Below, piece by piece: positions 19,154 through 28,257 of a DNA stretch of 64,000 nucleotides. Location: contig NZ_JALKAZ010000001.1 of assembly GCF_023016005.1 (NCBI RefSeq), positions 1,550,001 through 1,614,000 of the forward strand. The letters are read 5' to 3'. The notes under the pieces were generated by a model. That model saw only the letters and a list, made by a program, of their open reading frames with translations, did no database searches and was not told the DNA's origin. The position numbers and the translations under genes are program-made. Position 1 is the stretch's first letter. Each line of letters begins with the position of its first letter. The stretch is from Erythrobacter sp. F6033 (GTDB lineage: Bacteria > Pseudomonadota > Alphaproteobacteria > Sphingomonadales > Sphingomonadaceae).

Positions 19154-19627
19154 ATGACTATCAAACGCGCTTCATTAGCCGCCATTGGCTTGATGATGGT
19201 TGCTGCTTGCGGTGAGAAACCTGACAATGCTGCGACAACAAATGCGGCCGCTGAAGATTTCGCGGCCCGGATCAATGGGCCGGATGGAGCAGCCAAAGCT
19301 AACACAAGCGGGACAGCAGCCACACCAAGCACTGCCGTAAGCCCGACGGTTGCCCAGCCCTTGCCCAACGCCGCTGCGGGAGCGTTCGTTGCAGGGACCG
19401 CCACAGATCCGAATGCAGTAACATGTGATGCGAATAAGATGGGGCCCTTCATCGGCCGCGTGGCCGACGCCCCAACTCGCACTGACATTGAAATCGTAGC
19501 GAGCGCGGGCCGTGAAATTCGTTTCATTCGCCCCGGTGCCGAAACCATCGCTCCCGACGCGACCAATCCGCGCCTCAACCTTATGCTCGATAGTCAGGAT
19601 ATCATTCGCGACGCTCGTTGCGGGTGA
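19154..19627 (+). CDS. Lipoprotein with peptidase inhibitor I78-type domain
   Basis: From the ATG at 19154 a 157-residue protein starts with a lipoprotein signal ending MVAAC. A low-complexity Ala/Thr/Pro linker follows, then a C-terminal domain of about 70 residues. This reads CDANKMGPFIGRV, REIRFIRPGAETI, PRLNLMLDSQDII and ends DARCG. That pattern (Cys...IG...IRPG...N...D...I...CG) is the I78 inhibitor family, related to the Aspergillus elastase inhibitor. It probably protects the periplasm from serine proteases, an inference from the family. An upstream in-frame ATG lacks a signal-like context. A terminator follows the stop. Confidence 0.83.
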   Translation: MTIKRASLAAIGLMMVAACGEKPDNAATTNAAAEDFAARINGPDGAAKANTSGTAATPSTAVSPTVAQPLPNAAAGAFVAGTATDPNAVTCDANKMGPFIGRVADAPTRTDIEIVASAGREIRFIRPGAETIAPDATNPRLNLMLDSQDIIRDARCG

Positions 19628-19648
19628 GGCAATCACAAAATGCAAAGA

Positions 19649-19680
19649 CCCCGCCAACGCAAACGCTGGCGGGGCCTTTT
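19649..19680. terminator. Bidirectional intrinsic terminator
   Basis: CCCCGCCA (19649-19656) pairs with TGGCGGGG (19667-19674), with an inner CG/CG around loop CAAA, followed by CCTTTT on the plus strand; AAAG precedes the stem for the minus direction. It lies between the convergent I78 lipoprotein and YHS copy 2 genes. Confidence 0.85.
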
Positions 19681-19705
19681 CGTTGAGATCACTAATGGTG
19701 TGTGA

Positions 19706-20266
19706 TCAATCTTGGAAATGCTCGTCTGGCGAGTGGGTTGGATAGTTGGTGTCACCCGAAGCAATGAAGCCCGGGATATCAGCCTGCCAACGTCCCTGCA
19801 CATCTTGATTGAAGTTCAGGTAGAGCTTGCCGTCAACGATCTCATAAACTTCGGGGTCTCCCGGCGCCAGAGCATCGTTCGCACCAATCGCCCATGCGCA
19901 ATAGCCGCCATAAGCAGGTGCATATTTGGCCGCATCTTCAATGAACGTTTTTGCGTTACCTTCATTGGCAAAGCGATAGTCGTAACCGTTGTAGCGGACA
20001 GTGAAATCCTCTGTGCCTACGACAGGAACACCGTCGCCGGTGAAATAGCTGACCACGTCATAACCTGACACTGCGAGCGTATCGCCTTTTGAAGCGGTGT
20101 GGATCGGGCCTGTCGGTTCACCGCCGAGATCGGCGTAGTACGCAGCCTCAGCAACCGCTTCGGTTGTTTCGCCGGCATCTGCGGTGTCGGTTGCAGGGGC
20201 GCTGCACGCTGCAGCGGTAGCCAGCAGAGCGCTGATAAGAACGGATTTGAAAACTGAATTCTTCAT
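19706..20266 (-). CDS. YHS-domain lipoprotein (copy 2)
   Basis: A 186-residue homologue of the nearby YHS protein. It has a lipoprotein-like signal (TAAAC, Cys 21), an acidic Thr/Ala/Glu linker (22-45) and the YHS domain: VSGYDVVSYFTGDGVPVVG, AKYAPAYGGYCAWAIG (conserved Cys 123) and IVDGKLYLNFN. It is anchored in the envelope where copy 1 is soluble. GGAGG precedes the ATG. The domain parts of the two copies are clearly alike, so this is an old local duplication. Ligand unknown. Confidence 0.87.
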   Translation of the reverse strand: MKNSVFKSVLISALLATAAACSAPATDTADAGETTEAVAEAAYYADLGGEPTGPIHTASKGDTLAVSGYDVVSYFTGDGVPVVGTEDFTVRYNGYDYRFANEGNAKTFIEDAAKYAPAYGGYCAWAIGANDALAPGDPEVYEIVDGKLYLNFNQDVQGRWQADIPGFIASGDTNYPTHSPDEHFQD

Positions 20267-20559
20267 AGGGGTATTCCTCCAATTAATCTCTGTCTCATTG
20301 CGAGCAGCCTGTTGCCCGCTGACATAGCTGAGTTCGGCGCATCCTGATCACTAGTTACACGGTTGGTGAATTTTTTACCAAAAAGCTTGAGCGCGCAGGG
20401 CAAATCGGCAAGAACACTGCCTATGACACGGATCAGCAGCCTAAACCTACGACTTATGCGCCCTTGGGGGTGACCGGCTGCGTGCGAGTGAATGCGGCCT
20501 AGCTTCCAAGGGATAGGCCACCAAATCTTCAAAACACCATTCGCAAAGCTTCTGTTTCC
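20267..20559. other. Divergent intergenic region YHS copy 2 / leuA
   Basis: About 290 bases that must hold both promoters. Searched by eye for a leucine-rich leader peptide before leuA; none was found, unlike the ilv operon. A TTTTTT/AAAAA element near 20370-20385 is the only visible symmetry. Confidence 0.4.
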
Positions 20560-22233
20560 ATGACCATGCTCAAGAATCCCGCCACGAAGTATCGCCCGTT
20601 TGGGCAGATCGATTTGCCTGACCGCCAATGGCCGACACGCATGATCGAAAAAGCGCCGCGTTGGCTTTCCACGGACCTTCGCGATGGCAACCAGTCGATC
20701 ATCGACCCAATGGATGCCGTGAAAAAGCGGCGCTTCTTTGATCTATTGGTTGAAGTCGGCATCAAAGAAATCGAAGTCGGTTTCCCCAGCGCAGGCGCGA
20801 CGGAATTCGACTTTATATCCGGCCTCGTGAAATCTGGCGCGATCCCGGATGACGTAACTGTGCAAGTCCTCACGCAATCGCGCGAAGACCTGATCCGCAC
20901 TTCTTTCGAAAGCTTGGAAAGCGCGCGCGCAGCAATCGTACATCTATACAACGCAGTCAGTCCGGCATGGCGCGACATTGTATTCCGTATGTCGAAAGAT
21001 GAAGTGCGCGAAATCGCAAAGACCGGCGCCATGGTTATGCGCGATGAAGCAGCCAAGCGCCCTGAAACCGATTGGCATTTCCAATATTCGCCAGAAACAT
21101 TCTCGACAGCCGAACTCGATTTTTCGATCGAAGTATGTGCGGCTGTAATGGACGTTCTTCAGCCCTCCCCTGAAAAGCCAATCATACTGAATTTGCCCGC
21201 CACAGTCGAAGCGGCAACACCCAACATTTACGCCGACCAGATCGAGTATTTCTGCCGCAATCTGCCGAACCGCGAGAGCGCAATTATCTCGCTACATACG
21301 CATAATGATCGCGGAACCGGTGTCGCCGCAGCAGAGCTTGGCCTGATGGCCGGAGCCGACCGCGTCGAAGGTTGCCTGTTCGGCAATGGCGAGCGCACAG
21401 GCAATTGTTGCCTCGTGACAATGGCGCTTAACCTCTACACGCAAGGCCTCGATCCCCGTCTCGATTTCTCCGATATCGACCGCGTGATCGAGACAGTCGA
21501 ATATTGCAACGATCTGCCTGTACATCAACGCCATCCCTATGGGGGCGAGCTTGTCTACACCGCATTTTCCGGTTCGCATCAGGATGCAATCAAGAAGGGA
21601 TTTGAGGCCAACAATACTCAGAATGACGAACAATGGCGCGTGCCCTATCTGCCAATAGACCCCGCTGATCTGGGCCGCGATTACGAGGCTGTTATCCGGG
21701 TCAATTCGCAATCAGGCAAAGGCGGCTTTGCGTGGGTGCTCGAACAGGATCAGGGCCTCAAACTGCCGAAAAAGATGCAAGCTGATTTCTCCAAACATGT
21801 GCAGCGCATGGCGGACGAGCTCGGCCGTGAACTCAATGCGGCTGATATTTGGGAAGCGTTCAAATCAGCCTACCATGTACAAAGCCAAGATCGCCGTTTC
21901 AGCCTTGTCGATTACGAGGAGAATCGCGCCTCAGACGGGACACGTGTTTTCGCTGGCAAGATCGCGGTCGATGGCGGCGAGCAAAGCGTCTCGGGACGCG
22001 GCAACGGATTGATCTCAAGTGTCGTCAGCACGCTCGAAGGCGCATTCGATCTCGACATCAAAGTGCTCGATTACTCCGAACACGCAATGGGCACCGGTCG
22101 CGACGCGCGTGCCGCCGCGTACCTAATGTGCCAGTCAGGAGACGAGATCATTTGGGGCTGCGGTATCGATGAGGACATCGCAACCGCCAGCGTTCGCGCC
22201 GTACTCAGCGTGGCAAATTCTGCGGTGAAGTAA
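20560..22233 (+). CDS. leuA: 2-isopropylmalate synthase
   Basis: Condenses acetyl-CoA with 2-oxoisovalerate, the committed step of leucine synthesis. The 557-residue protein belongs to the long actinobacterial-like LeuA type: [21 protein letters not shown] carries the catalytic Arg-Asp pair. [39 protein letters not shown] holds the metal-binding His residues and the HCH-like loop. The C-terminal part (about 430-557) is the LeuA allosteric domain, expected to give leucine feedback inhibition. Two ATGs lie at 20560 and 20566 with no strong ribosome site. Its substrate is made by the nearby ilv pathway. Confidence 0.96.
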   Translation: MTMLKNPATKYRPFGQIDLPDRQWPTRMIEKAPRWLSTDLRDGNQSIIDPMDAVKKRRFFDLLVEVGIKEIEVGFPSAGATEFDFISGLVKSGAIPDDVTVQVLTQSREDLIRTSFESLESARAAIVHLYNAVSPAWRDIVFRMSKDEVREIAKTGAMVMRDEAAKRPETDWHFQYSPETFSTAELDFSIEVCAAVMDVLQPSPEKPIILNLPATVEAATPNIYADQIEYFCRNLPNRESAIISLHTHNDRGTGVAAAELGLMAGADRVEGCLFGNGERTGNCCLVTMALNLYTQGLDPRLDFSDIDRVIETVEYCNDLPVHQRHPYGGELVYTAFSGSHQDAIKKGFEANNTQNDEQWRVPYLPIDPADLGRDYEAVIRVNSQSGKGGFAWVLEQDQGLKLPKKMQADFSKHVQRMADELGRELNAADIWEAFKSAYHVQSQDRRFSLVDYEENRASDGTRVFAGKIAVDGGEQSVSGRGNGLISSVVSTLEGAFDLDIKVLDYSEHAMGTGRDARAAAYLMCQSGDEIIWGCGIDEDIATASVRAVLSVANSAVK

Positions 22234-22263
22234 CGGAGACGCGGTTTTGGGGGACCAATAGCG

Positions 22264-23439
22264 ATGACAAAGAAGAGGATCGGTATTGGGATCATCCTTG
22301 CGATTGTTCTTGGCGCAGGCGCATTCATCATCGCCGGCATTCTTGAACCGTCACTTGATCCCGATTTTGAGCGAAACCTTACCGCTGCATCTCCGACTGA
22401 AACCCAGCAGTTAATCGCAGAAGAAGCAGAAAAGCTCGGTGTTACTGCACTCAGCGTGACTGTGATTGACGGTGATAGCGATCCGCAAAATCTCTATTTT
22501 GGGCGCGCGCATGAAGGCGGCGTGATGCAGGTCGCCAGCCTCTCAAAGGCTGTCGCCTCGACTGTCATTTTGATGGTTGCAGAAGCGCGGAGTGTTGGCA
22601 TCGACGATGACATCAGGGACCAAATCAGGTCACTCGACATTGCATCGCTTGAGGGAGGCGACAGGCCGATCACGCTGCGCCAATTGCTTTCACACACAAC
22701 CGGTGCATCGCAATCCGGATACCCGGGATACCCGCGCTACGGCGAGGTTCCTGATACCGTAGACGTCATCAATGCGCCGCCGCGCCTGATTGAATCGCAG
22801 CTCACATTTGACGGCGAACCGGGAAAGTTTCGCTATTCGGGCGGAGGATACACTATCGCTCAATTATGGGCGGAGGAAGTGACCGGGAAGCCATTCGAAG
22901 CAATTGCCGAGGAAGTACTGCTCGCCCCTCTCGGCATGAACCAAAGCACATTTACCCAGCCAGTCGAAAGAGACGGGATTGCCCCGCTCGAGATCGTTGG
23001 GGCGGACGCTGGCTTTGATCCATTCGGAGGGGTCTTCAGCTCGCTAGATGATGACTGGCACATCTATCCGGAAAAAGCGGCTGCCGGGCTTTGGACAACA
23101 TCGCAAGACTACGCACGGTTCGTGGCTGCGGTGATGGATGCGGCGGCGGGCGCCGAAAATACCATTCCAACTCAAATCGCGTCGGAAATGATCAAGCCCT
23201 TCGCCAAGACAGGCTGGGGTCCGGACTCATACTACGGACTGGGCGTAATGGTTACGACCGCAGGCGACAGCGGGATACTCGAAGTATCGCACACAGGCGC
23301 GAATGCGGGCTACCGCTCATTGTTCGTGGTACAACCTGCGACAGACGACACAGAAAGACGCGTTGTCGTTGTGTCGGCAAACACCGCGTCTGCCCAATAC
23401 CTCAACAAAGCGATTGGTGACGCTTTGATTGCGCGCTAG
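22264..23439 (+). CDS. Serine hydrolase of the beta-lactamase / penicillin-binding class C fold
   Basis: A 391-residue protein with an N-terminal membrane anchor or signal (residues 5-25) and a beta-lactamase-like domain. The catalytic S-x-x-K is SLSK at residues 92-95. The Y-x-x second motif is RYSGGGY and the H-x-G third motif HTGANAGYRS. These place it with esterases, D-peptidases and class C-like enzymes acting outside the cytoplasm; resistance activity is not implied. It follows leuA by 30 bases but has no metabolic link to it. It ends three bases before the convergent helicase stop. Confidence 0.88.
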   Translation: MTKKRIGIGIILAIVLGAGAFIIAGILEPSLDPDFERNLTAASPTETQQLIAEEAEKLGVTALSVTVIDGDSDPQNLYFGRAHEGGVMQVASLSKAVASTVILMVAEARSVGIDDDIRDQIRSLDIASLEGGDRPITLRQLLSHTTGASQSGYPGYPRYGEVPDTVDVINAPPRLIESQLTFDGEPGKFRYSGGGYTIAQLWAEEVTGKPFEAIAEEVLLAPLGMNQSTFTQPVERDGIAPLEIVGADAGFDPFGGVFSSLDDDWHIYPEKAAAGLWTTSQDYARFVAAVMDAAAGAENTIPTQIASEMIKPFAKTGWGPDSYYGLGVMVTTAGDSGILEVSHTGANAGYRSLFVVQPATDDTERRVVVVSANTASAQYLNKAIGDALIAR

Positions 23440-23442
23440 CCC

Positions 23443-25335
23443 TTAGTCTTTCGGCGGCTTTCCGCCTTTCTTGGGATAGCCGCCGCCCTTGCCTTTTGGC
23501 TTGCCGGTGAATTTGCCTTTGGGTTTGTGTTTCTTGCCTGGCTTGGCGTCCCTGCCCTCCCATGGCTTACCCTGACCTGCAGGTTTGCGATCCGGCTTTC
23601 CGCCCGACTTATCATACGATTTACCGCCGCCTTTGCGGAACGGCTTTGCCTTTACATGACTGCCGCCACGAGGGCCGTCATCTCCGCCCCCACCTTCACG
23701 GCGGTTGCGGCGCCCTGCATCGCGCGGCGCTTCGTCGGATTGCTCGATGTTTACCGGGCGATCGTCTTTGTCATTCTCGGCCGTGCGCTGCACTGCGTCT
23801 GCGACTTTGTCAGCATGCGCACGGGGGATTTGGAAGAACGTTTCGCCTTGCGAAATCCGGATTGCGCCGATTTCGTTGCGCGTTACATGGCCGCGGCGAC
23901 AGATCAGCGGCAAAATCCAACGCACATCGGCCCCTTCGCGGCGTCCAATATCCATCTTGAACCAGACCGTGTCTTCAAAGCCGGGACGATGTTTGTCTTT
24001 TTGCGCCGCTTTGCGAGCTTCCGGTGTGTTCGCTGTCAATTCTTCCGGCTCAGGCATCTTGGCGCGGTGCGTTTGCACCAACATCGCCGCGATTTCTTCT
24101 GCGCTGCGTTCCGCGAGAATTTTCTGGGCGATTGCGCGATCAGCTTCGTCGATCTCCACCGGCTTAAGCAGCTCGGCAAGCATCCGTTCATGGTCTTTCG
24201 CTTTAATCGCATCGCGATCCGGCGCATCGGTCCAATCGGCGTTGATCTTCGCATTGCGCAGCATGCTTTCAACCCTGCGGCGACGCGAAAATGGCACGAT
24301 CAGGACAGCGGTGCCTTTCTTACCGGCACGTCCGGTTCGGCCAGAGCGGTGTTGAAGTGTTTCGGCATCACGAGGAATTTCGACGTGGACGACCAAGCTG
24401 ACGCTGGGGAGATCGATACCGCGCGCGGCCACATCGGTGGCCACACAAACGCGGGCGCGCTTGTCCCGCAATGCCTGCAGCGCCTGGTTCCGTTCCTGCT
24501 GTGAATGCTCTCCGGACAGCGCAACAACACCAAAGCCGCGCTCTTGAAGCGTCGCATGCAGGTGTCGCACCTTGTCGCGTGTTCCGCAGAACAAGATAGC
24601 GGTTTCCGCCTCGTGAAAACGTAACAAGTTGACGACGGCATTCTCGATTTCAGGCGGAGAAACGGTCACCGCTTGATAAGTGATATCGCCATGCCCGCGT
24701 TCCTTACCAATGGTGGCAATGCGCAGGGAGTTGAGTTGGTACCGGCGGGCGAGTGCCTCAATCGGGCGCGGCATCGTGGCCGAGAACAGCAATGTGCGGC
24801 GTCCATCCGGCGTCGCGTCAAGGATAGCTTCAAGCTCTTCGCGAAAGCCCATATCGAGCATTTCGTCGGCTTCATCGAGCACCGCAACGGCAAGTTCCGA
24901 CAGGTCTAGCGCGCCGCGCTCAAGGTGATCGCGAAGACGGCCCGGCGTACCGACAACAATCGTCGCGCCGCTGCGAAGCGCCTTGCGCTCTTGCGACGGG
25001 TTCATGCCGCCAACGCAGGTTGTAACGCGCCCGCCAGCCTTGCTGTAGAGCCAAGCAAGTTCGCGGCTGACTTGCAGCGCAAGTTCGCGCGTAGGTGCGA
25101 TCACCAAAGCTTTCGGAGCAATCGCGAAAGGCACTTTGCCATTTTCGTCCAGCAGCTCGTCCGACATTGCTAGACCGAAAGCGACTGTTTTGCCCGAACC
25201 CGTCTGGGCGGAAACGACCAGATCGCGCCCGCGTGCTTCTGGTTCAAGAACAGCAGCCTGCACGTCCGTTGCGGCGGAATATTCGCGCTCTGTAAGGGCA
25301 TCGGCAAGACTGGCTGGAAGCGTTGGAAACGTCAT
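23443..25335 (-). CDS. DEAD-box ATP-dependent RNA helicase, DeaD/CsdA-like
   Basis: A 630-residue RNA helicase. Motif I is AQTGSGKT (43-50), motif II DEAD (in LDEADEML), motif III SAT and motif VI HRSGRTGRAG. A DbpA-type RNA-binding domain (about 470-545) follows. The C-terminal 85 residues are Gly/Lys/Arg-rich and disordered, ending in GKP and GGG repeats, typical of helicases acting on ribosome assembly or in cold adaptation. MTFPTLPASL at 25335 is preferred over an ATG 31 codons upstream because the extension does not resemble the family. The 260-base upstream gap may be a long 5' leader, as often found for cold-shock helicases. Confidence 0.93.
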   Translation of the reverse strand: MTFPTLPASLADALTEREYSAATDVQAAVLEPEARGRDLVVSAQTGSGKTVAFGLAMSDELLDENGKVPFAIAPKALVIAPTRELALQVSRELAWLYSKAGGRVTTCVGGMNPSQERKALRSGATIVVGTPGRLRDHLERGALDLSELAVAVLDEADEMLDMGFREELEAILDATPDGRRTLLFSATMPRPIEALARRYQLNSLRIATIGKERGHGDITYQAVTVSPPEIENAVVNLLRFHEAETAILFCGTRDKVRHLHATLQERGFGVVALSGEHSQQERNQALQALRDKRARVCVATDVAARGIDLPSVSLVVHVEIPRDAETLQHRSGRTGRAGKKGTAVLIVPFSRRRRVESMLRNAKINADWTDAPDRDAIKAKDHERMLAELLKPVEIDEADRAIAQKILAERSAEEIAAMLVQTHRAKMPEPEELTANTPEARKAAQKDKHRPGFEDTVWFKMDIGRREGADVRWILPLICRRGHVTRNEIGAIRISQGETFFQIPRAHADKVADAVQRTAENDKDDRPVNIEQSDEAPRDAGRRNRREGGGGDDGPRGGSHVKAKPFRKGGGKSYDKSGGKPDRKPAGQGKPWEGRDAKPGKKHKPKGKFTGKPKGKGGGYPKKGGKPPKD

Positions 25336-25599
25336 AGATAAAACTCTGGCTGCGCAAGCGCGCATCATTTGCGCCAAGCGGGAAAAATTGACCGACAGAA
25401 TGTGTTTAAGCTGGCGGGCGGGACGCATTGGTCACGCGAAGGTTGGTGCGCCTATAGGGAACAATTCGGCGTTTGGCTTGTGAAAAATGGTGCAGCGCAA
25501 AAAGCCGTCATACTTCCCACCTCACGCTGTGTGTGTCATTCAACCAAGAACACGCGATAGCGACAGGTTTGAAGCCTGCGCCTTGGGAGAGATTGAAAC
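25336..25599. other. Divergent intergenic region, helicase / amidohydrolase
   Basis: About 265 bases with no recognisable gene or RNA. It probably holds the promoters of both flanking genes and a long leader for the helicase transcript. A short run GGGAGAGATT precedes the amidohydrolase start. Confidence 0.4.
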
Positions 25600-26643
25600 A
25601 TGACCGAAGCCATCATCGAGCCTGATCTGCCGATCATCGATCCGCATCATCATCTTTGGGATCTGCGCCCAATGTTACCGATGTTTCCGGAACCACGGCA
25701 CCGCTTTATCGAAGGCTTAGTGCCGGTTGCGCATTACGCTTTTGATCAGTTCAACGCAGAAGTCGCCTGCGGTCACAACATTCTCGCAACCATCTTCATG
25801 GAATGCGGTGCATTTTATAACGCTGGTTATGGAGAAGCCAAAAAGACTGTTGGCGAGGTCGAATTTGTAAATGGCGTGGCGGCGCAATCGGCAAGTGGGC
25901 TTTATGGAAATGCGCGCCTCTGCACCGGGATCGTGGGGCACGCAGACTTGCTACAAGGAAGCAGCGCTGGCGAGGTCCTCGATGCGTTGCTCGCGGCATC
26001 ACCAAATCGATTTAAAGGCATTCGTCATCAGGGCGCTTGGGATGCAGACCCCGAAGTGCTTGGCCCTCCATTCCACGCACCTCCCGAATTGTATCGCGAC
26101 GCGAAATTCCGTGAAGGTTTCGCCGAGTTAAGCAAACGCGGGATGAGCTTCGATGCGTGGATTCTTGAGCCGCAATTGCCCGACGTGATCGACCTAGCAC
26201 GCGCCTTTCCCGACACGCCGATCTGCCTTGATCATTGCGGAACACCCCTTGGGATGGCGAGTTACGCCGGCAAATTGGAAGAACGGTTTGATGTCTGGCG
26301 CACAAACATCCTCGAACTTGGCAAATGCGAAAACGTGATGGTCAAACTCGGCGGCTTGGCGATGCACAATTGCGCCATGCCTGAACAAGGTCCCGCAGCT
26401 GGCATTGGGTCGGAAGAACTCGCTCGTCTGTGGAAGCCATATATCGAAACATGCATCGAAGCGTTTGGGACAAAACGCGCCATGTTCGAAAGCAATTATC
26501 CGGTTGATCGCTGGGGCGCGACCTATCCCGTTTTGTGGAACGCGTTCAAAAGAATTGCGAGCGGTGCAAGCGCTGAAGAGAAGGCCGCACTCTTTGCTGG
26601 GAACGCAGCACGCTTCTACCGCGTTGAACACGTTCTTGCCTGA
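25600..26643 (+). CDS. Amidohydrolase of the TIM-barrel PDC-lactonase type
   Basis: A 347-residue metal-dependent hydrolase. It opens IDPHHHLWDL (His-x-His near residue 16), and the later segments GIRHQGAWD, ICLDHCGTPLG and MFESNYPVDRWG match the amidohydrolase-2 family that includes 2-pyrone-4,6-dicarboxylate lactonase. The final Asp of the site is probably in SNYPVDRW. The exact lactone or amide substrate is unknown. GGGAG precedes the ATG. The next gene on the same strand is a nitronate monooxygenase 49 bases away, suggesting a small catabolic unit. Confidence 0.88.
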   Translation: MTEAIIEPDLPIIDPHHHLWDLRPMLPMFPEPRHRFIEGLVPVAHYAFDQFNAEVACGHNILATIFMECGAFYNAGYGEAKKTVGEVEFVNGVAAQSASGLYGNARLCTGIVGHADLLQGSSAGEVLDALLAASPNRFKGIRHQGAWDADPEVLGPPFHAPPELYRDAKFREGFAELSKRGMSFDAWILEPQLPDVIDLARAFPDTPICLDHCGTPLGMASYAGKLEERFDVWRTNILELGKCENVMVKLGGLAMHNCAMPEQGPAAGIGSEELARLWKPYIETCIEAFGTKRAMFESNYPVDRWGATYPVLWNAFKRIASGASAEEKAALFAGNAARFYRVEHVLA

Positions 26644-26692
26644 TTGCATTTTGCAACCTAACGCGCTGGCAAGACTGTTCTAGGAGAGATGC

Positions 26693-27679
26693 ATGCCCCT
26701 TCCCGCCCCATTTGATCGCCTTCGCCTACCATTGATCGGATCACCACTTTTCATTGTTTCCGGTCCTGAATTGGTGATCGCCCAATGTAAGGCCGGAATC
26801 ATTGGCAGCTTTCCAGCTTTGAACGCGCGCCCTCAAACGTTGCTGGATGAGTGGCTTCACCAGATCACCGAAGAGCTCGCCAAGCACAACCGCGAGAATC
26901 CGGATCGGCCCGCTGCTCCATTTGCGGTTAACCAGATCGTACACAAATCCAATGACCGGGTGATGGCCGACATGGCCACATGCGAGAAATGGCAAGTTCC
27001 ATTGGTAATCACGTCACTAGGCGCACGGACCGAAATCTTCGACGCCGTGCGCAATTGGGGCGGAGTGACAATGCACGACGTGATCAACAATCGTTTTGCC
27101 AACAAAGCAATCGAGAAAGGGGCTGACGGCCTCATCCCCGTCGCAGCTGGCGCCGGCGGACATGCTGGCACCCAGTCGCCATTTGCCCTGATGCAGGAAA
27201 TCCGCGAATGGTTTGATGGTTTGGTCGCGCTGTCCGGTTCGATCGCCAACGGCGCTTCGGTGCTCGCCGCTCAAGCGATGGGCGCAGATTTCGGCTATGC
27301 GGGGAGCGCATTCATCGCAACCGAAGAAGCCAACGCTGATCAAGCCTACAAACAGGGCATCGTTGATGGGTCTGCGGAAGGGATCGTCTATTCTAATCTC
27401 TTCACTGGCGTACACGGCAACTATCTGCGTTCTTCGATTGAAAATGCAGGCCTTGATCCTGATGATTTGCCAACAAGCGATCCGTCTAAGATGAACTTTG
27501 GTTCTGGCGGCAACACAAAGGCCAAAGCTTGGAAAGACATCTGGGGGTCCGGTCAGGGCATTGGCGCCGTCAAAACACTGGGCACCGTTGAAGACATGGT
27601 CTCCAGAATGGAGCGTGAGTATCACACAGCCAAAGCCAGGATGCTGGCGGATTCAGATTATGCGCCTTGGCGCGACTGA
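26693..27679 (+). CDS. Nitronate monooxygenase family flavin oxidoreductase
   Basis: A 328-residue FMN-dependent TIM-barrel enzyme of the NMO/2-nitropropane dioxygenase family. It begins LPAPFDRLRLPLIGSPLFIVS. AVNQIVHKSNDR, the GADGLIPVAAGAGGHAGTQSPFALM loop (with the family His), and the phosphate-binding GSIANGASVLAAQAMGADFGYAGSAF all fit. It oxidises nitronates such as propionate-3-nitronate, or acts as a related enoyl or acyl reductase; which is not known. AGGAGAG lies before the ATG. It is probably co-transcribed with the upstream amidohydrolase. Confidence 0.9.
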   Translation: MPLPAPFDRLRLPLIGSPLFIVSGPELVIAQCKAGIIGSFPALNARPQTLLDEWLHQITEELAKHNRENPDRPAAPFAVNQIVHKSNDRVMADMATCEKWQVPLVITSLGARTEIFDAVRNWGGVTMHDVINNRFANKAIEKGADGLIPVAAGAGGHAGTQSPFALMQEIREWFDGLVALSGSIANGASVLAAQAMGADFGYAGSAFIATEEANADQAYKQGIVDGSAEGIVYSNLFTGVHGNYLRSSIENAGLDPDDLPTSDPSKMNFGSGGNTKAKAWKDIWGSGQGIGAVKTLGTVEDMVSRMEREYHTAKARMLADSDYAPWRD

Positions 27680-27705
27680 ACTTGATTGCTTGCTGGTAGA
27701 GCGGT

Positions 27706-28254
27706 TCAATCCGCCTGCCACAAGCTTTCAGCCATTGCGTCCAACTCATTGAAATCAAAACCTGTCCCCAACGGGTCATTCCGATTGAGCAGGAACCTGC
27801 GTCGTTCCTGAAGCAATCTGCGCCGTATAGCGTTTTGCAACAATCGCAGGCGCATCAAAATATCGGAAAATGCGGTTTCAGAACTTTCTTGAACTGCCAC
27901 CCTCCAATGCGCTTCGATCCGCCCCACCCGCTCAATGACCAGTTCATTATAGCGGCGGTGCGGACCGCGGTGCAGCGGCATTCCAGTTCGTAAAGTGGTG
28001 GCTTCGTTCGCGGGCAGCAAAAGCCCGTTATACCGGAAATCGTCAAAACCGACGCTTGTACGCCCAACTTGCGTGAACATTGGACCAAAGCATCGCTTGG
28101 ACAGCAATTGCCGGGGTAACAGATGGTGCCGTTGAAAACCGGGATCATAACCGGCCGAATTTCTTCTATTCACGCTACGAAATGGGATAGCTCTCCGCGA
28201 TTGTTCGCGCTTCAAATATCCTAAGCTATCGGCTGTTCCCCCTAGACGTAGCAT
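27706..28254 (-). CDS. AHH-domain protein, predicted HNH/EndoVII-fold nuclease
   Basis: A 182-residue protein without a signal peptide. RHHLLPRQLL (His 43-44), then NGLLLP (Asn 76) and LHRGPHRRYN (His 95, His 99, Tyr 102) reproduce the AHH arrangement of the HNH/endonuclease VII superfamily, best known as the toxin tip of polymorphic secreted toxins. Here it stands alone, with a C-terminal helical half rich in Arg (LLQNAIRRRLLQERRR). It follows, by three bases, a 259-residue gene of unknown function that could be a partner or protective protein. Nuclease activity is predicted from the motif only. Confidence 0.75.
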   Translation of the reverse strand: MLRLGGTADSLGYLKREQSRRAIPFRSVNRRNSAGYDPGFQRHHLLPRQLLSKRCFGPMFTQVGRTSVGFDDFRYNGLLLPANEATTLRTGMPLHRGPHRRYNELVIERVGRIEAHWRVAVQESSETAFSDILMRLRLLQNAIRRRLLQERRRFLLNRNDPLGTGFDFNELDAMAESLWQAD

Positions 28255-28257
28255 TGG

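Noticed and set aside
20267..20559. Possible leucine leader peptide before leuA
   Set aside because: No short ORF with a run of Leu codons and no terminator before the start were found.
23443..23700. Gly/Lys-rich tail of the helicase as a possible repeat element or frameshift
   Set aside because: It stays in frame to the stop and is typical for DEAD-box helicase tails.
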